Source: JADKIH01 sp964595205 (GTDB lineage: Bacteria; Bacteroidota; Bacteroidia; AKYH767-A; 2013-40CM-41-45). From it: a DNA stretch of 64,000 nucleotides. Shown one piece after another: positions 52,755 through 62,098 of the stretch. Position 1 is the stretch's first letter; every line of letters begins with the position of its first letter. The stretch spans positions 248,001-312,000 of the forward strand of contig CAZQOQ010000036.1 in NCBI GenBank assembly GCA_964595205.1. Direction: 5' to 3'. The translations under genes and the position numbers were made by a program. A model generated the notes under the pieces. The model did not search any database. It had not been told where the DNA came from and was given only the letters and a program-made list of their open reading frames with translations.

Positions 52755-54419
52755 TTATTTAGGATTTCCATCCGTTGCCAAAGGAGTCTCCCATTGTCCT
52801 TTCGGTACAACCTTTGGAGTCTCAGGATCATTTTCATAAGCAGGTGTCATGATTTGTACGTTGTTTTCATTGAAAACATCCAGAATGTTTTGAATCAATA
52901 CATTTTTATAATCCTGCATTTTACTTACTTCATGGCAGTAGGCATTAATCTCGTATTTGACGGCGAAATCGTCCAGAGAATGTTTAAGTATATATGGCGG
53001 TGGTTGCTTGGCTAAACCTTCTGTACGATCAGCTGCTTCTTTCAGCATGGAATCCACAAGCCGCCAGGGAGTTTCATACCCGATCCCCACGGTAATATGA
53101 ATGATCACACCTTGCTCTTTTGCCCGGGTGTTATAGTTAATGATGTTACTGTTCAGCAAAATGGAATTCGGAATTATTATTTCTTCATTCTTAAAAGACC
53201 GCAGACGAGTAACTAATAATTTTTGCTCTTCCACAAATCCTATAAAATTATCAACTTTTATCCTGTCGCCTTTCTTAAACGCTCCTCTGTATGTCATGGA
53301 ATACCCAGCTATCAGGTTTCCGATAAATGAGGACGAACCTAAAGAAAATAATACACCGATAAATACTGTCACTCCTTTGAATGCACTTGTTTCTGATCCG
53401 GGTATGTATGGATACGCAACTATTATTGCAAAAGCGACAATAAACATGCGTAAAATTCTATAAGTAGGCATTGCCCACTCCGGATCAAAATTATTGAGAG
53501 AAATACCCCCGTGACTAATACCGGTGAAAAGTAATTTCGTAAGTTTCAGAAAATACCTTGTTATCAAAAAAATGACGACAAGGAAGGCGAGACTGGGCAG
53601 AAAATTTATAAATCCCTTCCAGATGGATAAAAAAGGATTTATAAATAAATCCAGCAGGTAGACTGCCGCGCTGTTTGTCCAGGGAAATAATGTAAGTATG
53701 TAATTTACAAAAAACGCAATAGTAAAGACTACAACAATAACTCTTATTACGTTAAAGAAAACATTAAAAGCCTTCCACAACTGGTTTGATTTTATCAGTT
53801 TGAAAGTCTTGGTCTCCATCGTATCGATCTTCGTTTTAATACGGGCCTGCAGCATCCGGTTGGATTTTCTTATCAGCCATAGCAATACAATAAGAACTAG
53901 TACCAACAAAGCTGTTGCCGCTAATGCACGCCATACATGATTCAAAATTACAGCCCTGCTTCTATCATGCCTGTAGGTAACAATGGTGTTAGTGATTTTT
54001 TGTTTTATTATCTGGGCAAGAATACTGCGGCCGACACCTTCTGTTTCAGCATCAGCATCGTAAACACTCATGATAAATTCTTTACCTGCAAATATTCGCA
54101 ATGCATTATCTGTAGGGATTATTTTTACAGAATCCGGGACTATGGATTGATCGGCAGCGGCCTTTTGAATTCTTTTGCTTATTGTTGATGCACGGACTTC
54201 TGCCGGAAATGCTGAGACACCCCTGACAAAAAACAATGTCATTCCATCAACTTTTACAGGAGCCAGATTTTGTTTCGATTCACTTATGTCTATATCAGCC
54301 TCACTGTTTTCCTGAGCTGTTGAAAATCTGCCGGCAAGAATAAAAATAAGGAACAGAATGGTTAAAAATTTCAAACCTGGATTTATTCTATTTGCAGGAA
54401 AACATATAACATCTCTCAT
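52755..54419 (-). CDS. MscS-family mechanosensitive channel
   Basis: 554 residues from the ATG at 54419 (a further nine codons upstream are possible). A signal sequence (FLTILFLIFILAGRFSTAQ), a periplasmic domain of about 120 residues, then several helices and the MscS core: the pore-helix region GVLFSLGSSSFIGNLIAGYSMTYRGAFKKGDRIKVDN, given here only in part (SLGSSSFIGNLIAGYSMTYR), and the cytoplasmic domain with ILLNSNIINYN. Such channels release solutes on osmotic downshock. A perfect TGAT-N4-ATCA site lies 83 bp upstream. Also possible: a small-conductance, YnaI/YbdG-like subtype. Confidence 0.9.
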   Translation of the reverse strand: MRDVICFPANRINPGLKFLTILFLIFILAGRFSTAQENSEADIDISESKQNLAPVKVDGMTLFFVRGVSAFPAEVRASTISKRIQKAAADQSIVPDSVKIIPTDNALRIFAGKEFIMSVYDADAETEGVGRSILAQIIKQKITNTIVTYRHDRSRAVILNHVWRALAATALLVLVLIVLLWLIRKSNRMLQARIKTKIDTMETKTFKLIKSNQLWKAFNVFFNVIRVIVVVFTIAFFVNYILTLFPWTNSAAVYLLDLFINPFLSIWKGFINFLPSLAFLVVIFLITRYFLKLTKLLFTGISHGGISLNNFDPEWAMPTYRILRMFIVAFAIIVAYPYIPGSETSAFKGVTVFIGVLFSLGSSSFIGNLIAGYSMTYRGAFKKGDRIKVDNFIGFVEEQKLLVTRLRSFKNEEIIIPNSILLNSNIINYNTRAKEQGVIIHITVGIGYETPWRLVDSMLKEAADRTEGLAKQPPPYILKHSLDDFAVKYEINAYCHEVSKMQDYKNVLIQNILDVFNENNVQIMTPAYENDPETPKVVPKGQWETPLATDGNPK

Positions 54420-54496
54420 CTGATTTTGAATTAATATTAAAATCAAATATAAAAAAGATAGTTATGATTAAGCCCGATTTAGTGCAATTCGAGAAA

Positions 54497-54508
54497 TGAT
54501 TTTAATCA
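54497..54508 (-). promoter_or_regulatory. FNR/CRP-type palindrome TGATTTTAATCA ahead of MscS gene
   Basis: A perfect TGAT-N4-ATCA match centred 83 bp from the MscS start. On the minus strand a -7-like TATCTTTT (54460-54453) lies about 40-50 bp downstream of it. Confidence 0.48.
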
Positions 54509-54522
54509 TAAATGGATATTTG

Positions 54523-55311
54523 TCATTTGAACATGTATCGTAATTCTATGATTTTATCATTTGGTATGTCCATGCTTATAAACCCGCTGCGGGGACGATC
54601 TAAATCAATAATATTGAAAACTGTAATCGAGAGCATTGTCGCCAGGCCAATTACGAGTATCCTGTCAATTTTATTTTGATTATTATCATAGCCGAGCAGA
54701 AATGAGGAACAGAAGCAAAGCCCGAAAAGGAAATACATGATTGAATCAGGCACAGTCGATTCTCCGGCCGATCTCCTGGTAGTCGTAATATCAATCATAT
54801 CGTTTAGAGCGGGGATCATCTGGTTTGAGCGTAACATGACATTATTCAATTTAGCATCAGTTGTAACGATATTCCATAATATTTTACCTAAACTGTCTGC
54901 CTTTAGAAAAAAGCCAACTGTTTTGTCGTAATCTATCCCGGCCTGATAAAAGCTAATACGCGCTTCAACATATTCCCGGAAATTATCGCGAAGCAACTGG
55001 CGAATGCTATCCGGATAAAGGTCAGCTCTCAAAATGGCTGTACCTATATCATTTGCTTCTTCTATTACAAGTTCCCTCCGTTTGTCATATCGTGTACTGG
55101 ACATGCTGAATGTAAAAGCCAATAATAATCCCAGTAAGCCAAGAAGTGTTCCGTTTATTGTTCCGAGATCAACCTTTGACAAATCAGGATCTTTCTTTAT
55201 GAGGTTGGTTTTTAAGCGGTGACCAGCCAGGTAAGAAAATATTATTAAAACAAAAACTATTAGCGCTACAAGAATAGTTGAGGCTGATTGGAGTAGAGTA
55301 AGTTTTAGCAT
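54523..55311 (-). CDS. DUF4239/bestrophin-like membrane protein
   Basis: 262 residues from the ATG at 55311; a TTG three codons upstream also exists. Helices at about residues 10-30 and 50-70 with a GTLLGLLGLLLAFTFSMSSTRYDKRR segment (in part, the LLGLLLAFTFSM core), a charged middle, and C-terminal helices with LFGLCFCSSFLLGY. The pattern fits DUF4239, distantly like bestrophin channels. It lies between the MscS gene and a K+ channel gene. Ion selectivity unknown. Confidence 0.78.
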   Translation of the reverse strand: MLKLTLLQSASTILVALIVFVLIIFSYLAGHRLKTNLIKKDPDLSKVDLGTINGTLLGLLGLLLAFTFSMSSTRYDKRRELVIEEANDIGTAILRADLYPDSIRQLLRDNFREYVEARISFYQAGIDYDKTVGFFLKADSLGKILWNIVTTDAKLNNVMLRSNQMIPALNDMIDITTTRRSAGESTVPDSIMYFLFGLCFCSSFLLGYDNNQNKIDRILVIGLATMLSITVFNIIDLDRPRSGFISMDIPNDKIIELRYMFK

Positions 55312-55453
55312 GTTGTACAAATATTTTATAAATTGTCAAATATACAGGATTGAACATGATTCCGAATATGATTATCAATCTGGTATTTTTCTTTGTTTGG
55401 TTAAATTGATATGAATTGTTTATATATTGGCTCTTAACTTTTTTGATTTCTAT

Positions 55454-56137
55454 ATGTTGACTTCAGGAATATTAAAAAAAATAAGTGATAGTCTTTACCT
55501 GCACCGATTTTATTTCCTGCTCGCAGGTCTTTTGGTTAATTTCTTTATTCCTCCCCTGGTCTATTTACCTTTAATACAAGTTTTCTTTAAAATATTTACG
55601 ACAGTTATTCTATTGATGTCGGGGGCCAATTTTATTCAAAAGGGGAAAACACATCTGCGTAATTTATGGTTTGTATTCGGATTTATTAATATCGTTGTAG
55701 CTGTTTTCTCGGAATTGAATCCTGAGAACGTGATATTATCTGTAACAAGATTCCTGCTTTTATTTGCATTTTTTTTTGTAATTACTGTTAGCCTTCTCCA
55801 GCAAATATTTTCCATTAAGAATGTCACGCATGATGTTATCATAGGGTCGTTTTGCGGCTACCTTCTGATCGGCATATTCAGCTTCTTCACCTTTTCGTTA
55901 ATAAATTATGCCGATTCAGATGCTTTTTCAGGGCTGAGCACAGAACCAACGCAGAGATTAGCCCAAATTTTTTACTTTACATTTACCTGCCTGACCACAC
56001 TTGGCTTTGGAGATATTTTGCCGGTTAATTTATTTGCCCAGAAATTGTCTGTCTTAACTGCCTCTGTCGGTCAGTTTTACATTGCAGTGATAGTGGCTAT
56101 TTTGGTCAGCCGTTTTATGAATCAGCGTAATAATTAA
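55454..56137 (+). CDS. Two-pore-helix K+ channel-like protein
   Basis: 227 residues from the ATG at 55454. The last third contains a P-loop with the filter TLGFGD (TCLTTLGFGDILPV), typical of Ion_trans_2 potassium channels, followed by the inner helix QFYIAVIVAILVSRF. The N-terminal part has about five helices (for example FYFLLAGLLVNFFIPPLV), more than the two-TM minimum, so it is a multi-helix relative. It likely conducts K+. No RCK/gating domain follows. Single gene, divergent from the DUF4239 gene. Confidence 0.85.
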   Translation: MLTSGILKKISDSLYLHRFYFLLAGLLVNFFIPPLVYLPLIQVFFKIFTTVILLMSGANFIQKGKTHLRNLWFVFGFINIVVAVFSELNPENVILSVTRFLLLFAFFFVITVSLLQQIFSIKNVTHDVIIGSFCGYLLIGIFSFFTFSLINYADSDAFSGLSTEPTQRLAQIFYFTFTCLTTLGFGDILPVNLFAQKLSVLTASVGQFYIAVIVAILVSRFMNQRNN

Positions 56138-56169
56138 TGAAAATAAATTTGGTATTAGGAATTTTTGTA

Positions 56170-56181
56170 TGATATTCGTCA
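56170..56181 (+). promoter_or_regulatory. Imperfect FNR/CRP-type palindrome TGATATTCGTCA ahead of efflux operon
   Basis: One mismatch from TGAT-N4-ATCA (GTCA in the right half), centred about 98 bp ahead of the membrane-fusion-protein start. Weaker than the seven perfect sites. Confidence 0.25.
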
Positions 56182-56273
56182 TGTTCCGGGGTGACGGTTT
56201 ACCTGAACCAGATATAATTATCTCAATAAATTTAATTTTGTAAATTCCCTGACCTTTCAAAACAAATAAAAAT

Positions 56274-57431
56274 ATGTTTTTAAAATATATTCCTTTTTCA
56301 TTCCTCGCCATCATTCTAATTTTAAACGGCGGATGTAAAAACAAGGAAGCGCCCAGGGAGCTTGTTTTAGATGTACCCATTGTTAAGGTCTTTCAGGAAG
56401 ATGTTCCGTTGGTTTCTGAATTCACCGGGCAGACTTATGGTGAATCGGATATTCAGATTGCCCCACGTGTAAAGGGTCTCATCGAGAGCATTGAATTTAA
56501 AGAAGGTTCGTTTGTTAAAAAAGGGCAATTACTCTATACAATAGAGCCACTCACATACCGCAACAACGTAAGCGTCGCACAGGCAAATTTGTCAGAGGCA
56601 AAATCAGTACTTTCTGCAGCTAAAACCGACTATGAACGAATCGACCTCCTCGCCAACATGAATGCGGTAAGCAAAAGGGAACTCGACGGCGCCAAAGCCA
56701 GATATGAATCTTCTCTCGAAAAAGTGGCATCCACAGAAGCACAATTAAGAAATGCCCAAATTGATCTGGGATATTGCAGCATCACTTCTCCTATCGACGG
56801 AATAATAGGAATAACAAAAGCTCAGGTTGGAGATTATGTAAGTCCGGGACCTTTTACAAATATCAATACGGTTTCTTCCACTTCAAATATCCGCGTAAGG
56901 TTTACCTTAAGCGAACAGGAATTTTTAAGACTGTATCGTGAAAGCAGGAAGGAAAATTCATCATTACAAGGCGGCAAAGACATTCAACTTATTTTATCGG
57001 ATGGTTCTGAATATGAACAGAAAGGCGAATTTCGTTTTGCCGACCGCCAGGTCGATCCGTCTACCGGCGCAATTACACTCGAAGCACTATTTCCCAATCC
57101 CGATCAGTTGCTTCGCCCCGGGCAGTTTGTAAAAGTTCGTGTAGCAGCAGAAATGCGAAAGAGTGCATTAGTAATCCCTCAACGATCAGTCATCGAGATG
57201 CAGGGAATTTTCCAGGTCTATCTTTTGGGCAGCGACAATAAGGTGAATATGAAAATAATTCAGGTTGGTCCTTCTTTTAAAGATGCCTACATAGTTGAAG
57301 ACGGATTGAAGGAAGGTGATAAAATTGCAATGGGCGGAACCCAGTTATTACGTAACGGAAGCACCATTACTCCCAAATTAACGGAATGGCAACCCGGTAT
57401 GCCAGTTGCGCAAACAAGCCAGTCTAAATAA
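56274..57431 (+). CDS. RND efflux periplasmic adaptor (membrane fusion protein)
   Basis: 385 residues with a lipoprotein signal (ILILNGGCKN, Cys21). The domain order of AcrA/MexA-type adaptors follows: biotinyl-lipoyl half DVPLVSEFTGQTYGESDIQI, in part, with RVKGLIES; a hairpin (SEAKSVLSAAKTDYERIDLL, in part), the second lipoyl half DLGYCSITSPIDGIIG, and the beta-barrel/C-terminal part with RPGQFVKVRVAAEM and VIPQRSVIEMQG. It links the inner pump to the outer channel. It starts a three-gene operon (18 bp to the pump gene). Confidence 0.95.
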   Translation: MFLKYIPFSFLAIILILNGGCKNKEAPRELVLDVPIVKVFQEDVPLVSEFTGQTYGESDIQIAPRVKGLIESIEFKEGSFVKKGQLLYTIEPLTYRNNVSVAQANLSEAKSVLSAAKTDYERIDLLANMNAVSKRELDGAKARYESSLEKVASTEAQLRNAQIDLGYCSITSPIDGIIGITKAQVGDYVSPGPFTNINTVSSTSNIRVRFTLSEQEFLRLYRESRKENSSLQGGKDIQLILSDGSEYEQKGEFRFADRQVDPSTGAITLEALFPNPDQLLRPGQFVKVRVAAEMRKSALVIPQRSVIEMQGIFQVYLLGSDNKVNMKIIQVGPSFKDAYIVEDGLKEGDKIAMGGTQLLRNGSTITPKLTEWQPGMPVAQTSQSK

Positions 57432-57449
57432 TCTCAGAAAAAATTTTAT

Positions 57450-60400
57450 ATGGGAGAATTTTTTGTACGAAGACCAATAGTTGCCATGGTGATAAGTATC
57501 ATAATAGTGATACTGGGTCTCCTGGCACTAAAGAAAACACCGGTTGCGCAATACCCTGATATTAATCCGCCTGTCGTAAAAATCACAACCACATTTACTG
57601 GTGCAAATGCCCTCAACGTTGAACAGGCCGTAGCTACTCCAATCGAACAAAAAGTAAACGGCGTTGAGCAGATGCTCTACATCAAATCAATAAACACGTC
57701 TGACGGTGCACTCACCATCGAGGTGACTTTTGATGTAGGCACCAACCTCGACAATGCAAACATGCTCACGCAGAACAGGCAGGCGCAGTCAGCCCCATTC
57801 ATGCCGCCGAGCGTAAAACAACAGGGTGTCGTAGTTAAGAAATCGCTTTCTTTCCCGATGATGCTGTTCACCATCACGTCAACGAATCCAAAATACGACG
57901 CGAGATTTCTGAACAACTTTGCTAATATTAATATTGTGGATGCCCTTGCCCGTATCAGGGGAGTAGGTGAGGTTGCACTCTTTGGCGGCAGCGATTATGC
58001 CATGCGTATATGGTTGAAGCCGGGGATCATGAGTAAACTCGGAGTTACCGTTGAAGATGTAAAGAATGCGCTCAACGCTCAAAACATGATCAGCCCCGGA
58101 GGAAAATTTGGCGCAGAACCAGCACCGCCCGGTACGGAATTTACCTATGGCATCACACTCCAGGACCGGTTAGTTACGGAAAAGCAATTCGGAAATATCG
58201 TCGTTCGCAGCAAGACCGACGGTTCGCGTGTTTTGCTAAGCGACATTGCGCGCGTCGAACTGGGAACTGAAAACTATAGTTCCACCGGCCGCAGAAACGG
58301 TTCTGCGAGTGCGGTTATCACATTGTTCCAGATGCCCGGCAGCAACGCCCTCGATGTAGCCGATGCAGCAAAGAAAGCGATGAAGGAGATGTCGTTAAAG
58401 TTTCCCAAAGACATCGAGTACCAGGAATCATTAGACACAACGCTTGCCATCACTGCCGGTGTTGATGACATTGTTCATACACTTTTTGAAGCTGTCATAC
58501 TCGTGATTTTAGTCGTATTTATATTTCTGCAAAATTGGCGCGCTACATTAATTCCGCTCATTACCGTACCCGTTTCGCTGATAGGAACACTTGCTGTATT
58601 TCCAATGCTCGGGTTTTCAATCAATGTTCTCTCTTTATTAGGATTGGTGCTTGCCATTGGTATCGTTGTCGATGATGCAATCGTTGTGGTCGAGGCTGTC
58701 ATGCATCATATTGAACACGGAAAATCCCCGCGTGAAGCTACCCTTCAGGCAATGCGAGAAGTATCGGGTCCCGTCATTGCAATTGCACTTATCTTAATTG
58801 CAGTTTTCGTTCCCGTCGCCATGACACCCGGAATCACGGGCAGGTTTTACCAGCAGTTTGCCATTACCATTGCAGTGTCGGTTGCCTTCTCGGCCTTCAG
58901 TGCCCTTTCTCTCAGCCCGGCCTTATGTGCAATGTTATTGAAACCTACACCGCCGGTCAGCGAACAGAAGGGCGCACTCGCAAAATTTTTCAGCGGGTTC
59001 AACAGGATTTTTGAAAGAGTCACCGGCGGTTACCTGAACGGCGCAACTTTTTTCGCAAAGAAATCCATTCGCATCGTTGTATTCCTGGTTGCTATCGTTG
59101 GCGTCGTTGCGTTACTCGGGAAGAAAATTCCTTTGGGATTCATTCCTGAAGAAGACCAGGGATACGTACTTCTAAACGTAGCCTTGCCACCGGCATCATC
59201 GCTTCAAAGAACCGATGAGGTTTCCAGGAAAATCGAAAAATTTCTTTCTAAGGAAGACGCAATTCTGGCTTATACCACCGTCAATGGTTTCAGCATGCTT
59301 ACGAATTCCTATCAGCCCAATAATGCTTTTATATTTATTTCTCTGAAGCCCTGGGAGGAGAGAGCCGAAACAGCAAAAGAACTTGTCGATAAGCTGAATA
59401 AAATTTTAGCCACACAGATTACCAATGCAACTGCATTTGCCTTTGGTCCGCCTGCCATCCAGGGACTGGGCGCATCCGCCGGATTTAGCTTGATGTTGCA
59501 GGACCGTGGCGGAAACTCTCCGCAATATCTTGCACAACAAACACAGGCTTTTATCGCCGCCGCACAGAAACGCCCGGAGATAAAGAGGATTTATACAACC
59601 TTTAACGCATCAACTCCCCAGATCAAACTGGAGATCGATAACGAAAAGGCAATGAAAGTCGGTGTTCCAGTTTCCAAAGTCACCGAAGCACTTGGTGCTT
59701 TGTTAGGCGGTACATATGTAAACGACTTCAACCGCTTCGGCCGCCAGTATAAAGTTTACCTCCAGGGCGAAGCCGCCGAAAGGACAAAGCCGGAGAATTT
59801 AAATTTAATTTATGTAAGAAATAATGACGGCGAAATGCTTCCCGTGTCAACTGTGGTGACCGCAACGAAAGTCATGGGACCTGATTTCACCAACCGTCTC
59901 AATTTATTCAGAGCCGCGGAAATCGGAGGCAGCCCCAACGATGGTTACAGCAGCGCACAGGCCCTGGAAGCTTTGGAGGAAGTCGCCAAAGAAACACTGC
60001 CTTCCGACATGAGCTATGACTACATAAATCTTTCATACCAGGAAAAACACTCGCCTGGCGGAGCCACGGTATTTATCATGGCACTCGTATTCGTGTTTTT
60101 AATTCTCGCCGCTCAATATGAAAGCTGGAAACTTCCATTCAGTGTTTTGTTAGGAACACCGTTTGCCGTGTTCGGCGCATTTCTCGGATTGTTCCTCGCC
60201 AGGTTTGGCAGCGACGCATACGTAAATAATGTTTTCGCTCAGATCGGACTGGTGTTGCTCATCGGACTCGTTGCTAAGAATGCAATCCTTATCGTCGAGT
60301 TTGCCAAGGAAAGTTACGAGAAGGGAGAGAAGTTGTACGACGCCGCTATGACAGCAGCAAAATTACGCTTCCGGCCGATATTGATGACTGCATTCGCCTT

Positions 60401-60608
60401 CATTCTCGGCGTCGTTCCATTGTTAACCGCAACCGGCGCAGGTTCCCAGGCGCGAATCGTAATGGGTATGGCTGTATTCAGTGGAATGCTCGTTGCCACC
60501 GTACTTGGTGTATTGATAGTGCCCGGCTTGTTTGTCATGATTGAAAAAATCGGTGGAGAAAAGAAAAAACCCCAGGAAAATTCTCCTGAAAATAATTCGC
60601 ACTCCTGA
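57450..60608 (+). CDS. RND multidrug efflux pump (HAE1 family, AcrB/MexF-like)
   Basis: 1052 residues, the usual length of HAE1 pumps. Typical sequence: FFVRRPIVAMVISIIIVILG at the N-terminus, KKTPVAQYPDINPP, the transmembrane proton-relay region GLVLAIGIVVDDAIVVVEAV with paired Asp residues, and the second-half helix 10 region with GLVAKNAILIVEFAKE (conserved Lys). It exports amphiphilic compounds using the proton gradient. It shares an operon with the adaptor and the outer-membrane channel. Confidence 0.97.
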   Translation: MGEFFVRRPIVAMVISIIIVILGLLALKKTPVAQYPDINPPVVKITTTFTGANALNVEQAVATPIEQKVNGVEQMLYIKSINTSDGALTIEVTFDVGTNLDNANMLTQNRQAQSAPFMPPSVKQQGVVVKKSLSFPMMLFTITSTNPKYDARFLNNFANINIVDALARIRGVGEVALFGGSDYAMRIWLKPGIMSKLGVTVEDVKNALNAQNMISPGGKFGAEPAPPGTEFTYGITLQDRLVTEKQFGNIVVRSKTDGSRVLLSDIARVELGTENYSSTGRRNGSASAVITLFQMPGSNALDVADAAKKAMKEMSLKFPKDIEYQESLDTTLAITAGVDDIVHTLFEAVILVILVVFIFLQNWRATLIPLITVPVSLIGTLAVFPMLGFSINVLSLLGLVLAIGIVVDDAIVVVEAVMHHIEHGKSPREATLQAMREVSGPVIAIALILIAVFVPVAMTPGITGRFYQQFAITIAVSVAFSAFSALSLSPALCAMLLKPTPPVSEQKGALAKFFSGFNRIFERVTGGYLNGATFFAKKSIRIVVFLVAIVGVVALLGKKIPLGFIPEEDQGYVLLNVALPPASSLQRTDEVSRKIEKFLSKEDAILAYTTVNGFSMLTNSYQPNNAFIFISLKPWEERAETAKELVDKLNKILATQITNATAFAFGPPAIQGLGASAGFSLMLQDRGGNSPQYLAQQTQAFIAAAQKRPEIKRIYTTFNASTPQIKLEIDNEKAMKVGVPVSKVTEALGALLGGTYVNDFNRFGRQYKVYLQGEAAERTKPENLNLIYVRNNDGEMLPVSTVVTATKVMGPDFTNRLNLFRAAEIGGSPNDGYSSAQALEALEEVAKETLPSDMSYDYINLSYQEKHSPGGATVFIMALVFVFLILAAQYESWKLPFSVLLGTPFAVFGAFLGLFLARFGSDAYVNNVFAQIGLVLLIGLVAKNAILIVEFAKESYEKGEKLYDAAMTAAKLRFRPILMTAFAFILGVVPLLTATGAGSQARIVMGMAVFSGMLVATVLGVLIVPGLFVMIEKIGGEKKKPQENSPENNSHS

Positions 60609-60610
60609 AT

Positions 60611-62050
60611 ATGAAAATAGAGAAATTCATAAACGGAAGGAAAAAATTTAAGAACGGAATGAAGGTGCTTCTCGTATTCTTCATTGTGGGATATTCTTTA
60701 ACAGGCTGTCTCGTCGGACCGAAATATGAGCGCCCTCCATTGCATGTCGACAGCACATATGCCGGCCTGGATTCAACAGCAATAAAAGATTCTGTTGCAC
60801 TGCTGGCCTGGACGCAAGTCTATAATGACACGGTACTCACGAAGCTTATACGCATGGTGCTGGACAGCAACCTGGATGTATTAACAGCCGTGGCACGTGT
60901 CGAAGAATCTCGTGCTGTTTATGGTTTTACCAAATCAGCAATTTGGCCGTCTGTTGGTTATGATTTGAATGCAGGAAGTAATAATCTCGGTGACAATGCC
61001 AGACAGACCGGCATCGGCGTTAACCAGGAAGTGTACCAGGGTTTCGCAACCATGAACTGGGAAATAGATTTATTTGGTAAACTCAGTCACCAGAAACGTT
61101 CAGCCCGTGCACAATATCTGGCCTCCGAAAGTAATGCACAGGCTGTTCGTGTGAGCTTAATCGCCGAAACCGCTACATTGTATTTCATACTTCGCGATCT
61201 CGATAACAGGCTTCAGATTGCACTTCAGACTGTTGAGTCGCGCAGCGCTTCATTGAAAATTATTTCTGACCGGTATGCGCAGGGGTATGTAGCCGAACTC
61301 GATAAATTGCAGGCACAGCAGCAACTGTCAGTCGTTGAAGCATTGGTTCCAAATCTTGAACGACAGATCATCATTGTCCAAAATTCGTTGCGGGTTTTAA
61401 CAGGCATGTCTCCTGGTTCTATTCCTCGCGGAAGAGATATTTACGATCAGCAACTGCCTCCTGAGATCCCTGCAGGCATTCCTTCTGATTTGCTGAGACG
61501 CAGGCCCGACGTGATTGCAGCCGAACTACTTCTCATTTCGCAGACAGAAGAAATCGGTGTTGCGACTGCATTGCGCTTCCCGACCATCAGTCTGACCGGA
61601 TTTTTAGGATTTGCAAGCCCGCAATTAAACACCATCACAGATCCGGAATCGTTCGCCATGGGAATCAGTGCAGGATTATTCGGACCCGTTTTTGAATTCG
61701 GCAGAAACAAAAGAAGAGTGGAAGTGAGAAAAGCACAGGCGACGCAATTCAGTTATCAATATCAAAAAACTGTTCTGAATGCTTTTGCAGAAGTGGATAA
61801 TTCCCTGGCGTCTCTCAGAACTTATAAAACCGAACATGCAGCCTATCAGGCAGAACTGGCCGCAGCCTCAAAGGCATTTAATCTTACCCAGGCTCGTTAT
61901 GACGAAGGTTATTCCGACTTTCTGGAATTGCTTAACCAGCAGGATAATTTATTGGATGCACAGGTGAACGAATCAATCACTCAGAGCCAGCTAAACATTG
62001 CTGTTGTAAATTTATTCAAGGCACTTGGCGGCGGCTGGAATGCTAAATAA
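60611..62050 (+). CDS. RND outer-membrane channel lipoprotein (NodT/OprM family)
   Basis: 479 residues; two bases separate it from the pump gene. The lipoprotein signal (VLLVFFIVGYSLTGC, lipobox LTGC) suggests that the Met at codon 17 (60659) may be the true start. Then VGPKYERPPL and the repeated coiled-coil halves of the TolC/NodT fold, e.g. ARVEESRAVYGFTKSAIWPS, in part, GFATMNWEIDLFGKLSHQKR, in part, RRRPDVIAAELLLISQTEEIGVA, in part, and RYDEGYSDFLELLNQQDNLL (in part). It completes the tripartite efflux system. Confidence 0.95.
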   Translation: MKIEKFINGRKKFKNGMKVLLVFFIVGYSLTGCLVGPKYERPPLHVDSTYAGLDSTAIKDSVALLAWTQVYNDTVLTKLIRMVLDSNLDVLTAVARVEESRAVYGFTKSAIWPSVGYDLNAGSNNLGDNARQTGIGVNQEVYQGFATMNWEIDLFGKLSHQKRSARAQYLASESNAQAVRVSLIAETATLYFILRDLDNRLQIALQTVESRSASLKIISDRYAQGYVAELDKLQAQQQLSVVEALVPNLERQIIIVQNSLRVLTGMSPGSIPRGRDIYDQQLPPEIPAGIPSDLLRRRPDVIAAELLLISQTEEIGVATALRFPTISLTGFLGFASPQLNTITDPESFAMGISAGLFGPVFEFGRNKRRVEVRKAQATQFSYQYQKTVLNAFAEVDNSLASLRTYKTEHAAYQAELAAASKAFNLTQARYDEGYSDFLELLNQQDNLLDAQVNESITQSQLNIAVVNLFKALGGGWNAK

Positions 62051-62098
62051 ATGTTGAGTACTTTTTCTTTATAAAATTTCAGAAAATATTTCATACCC

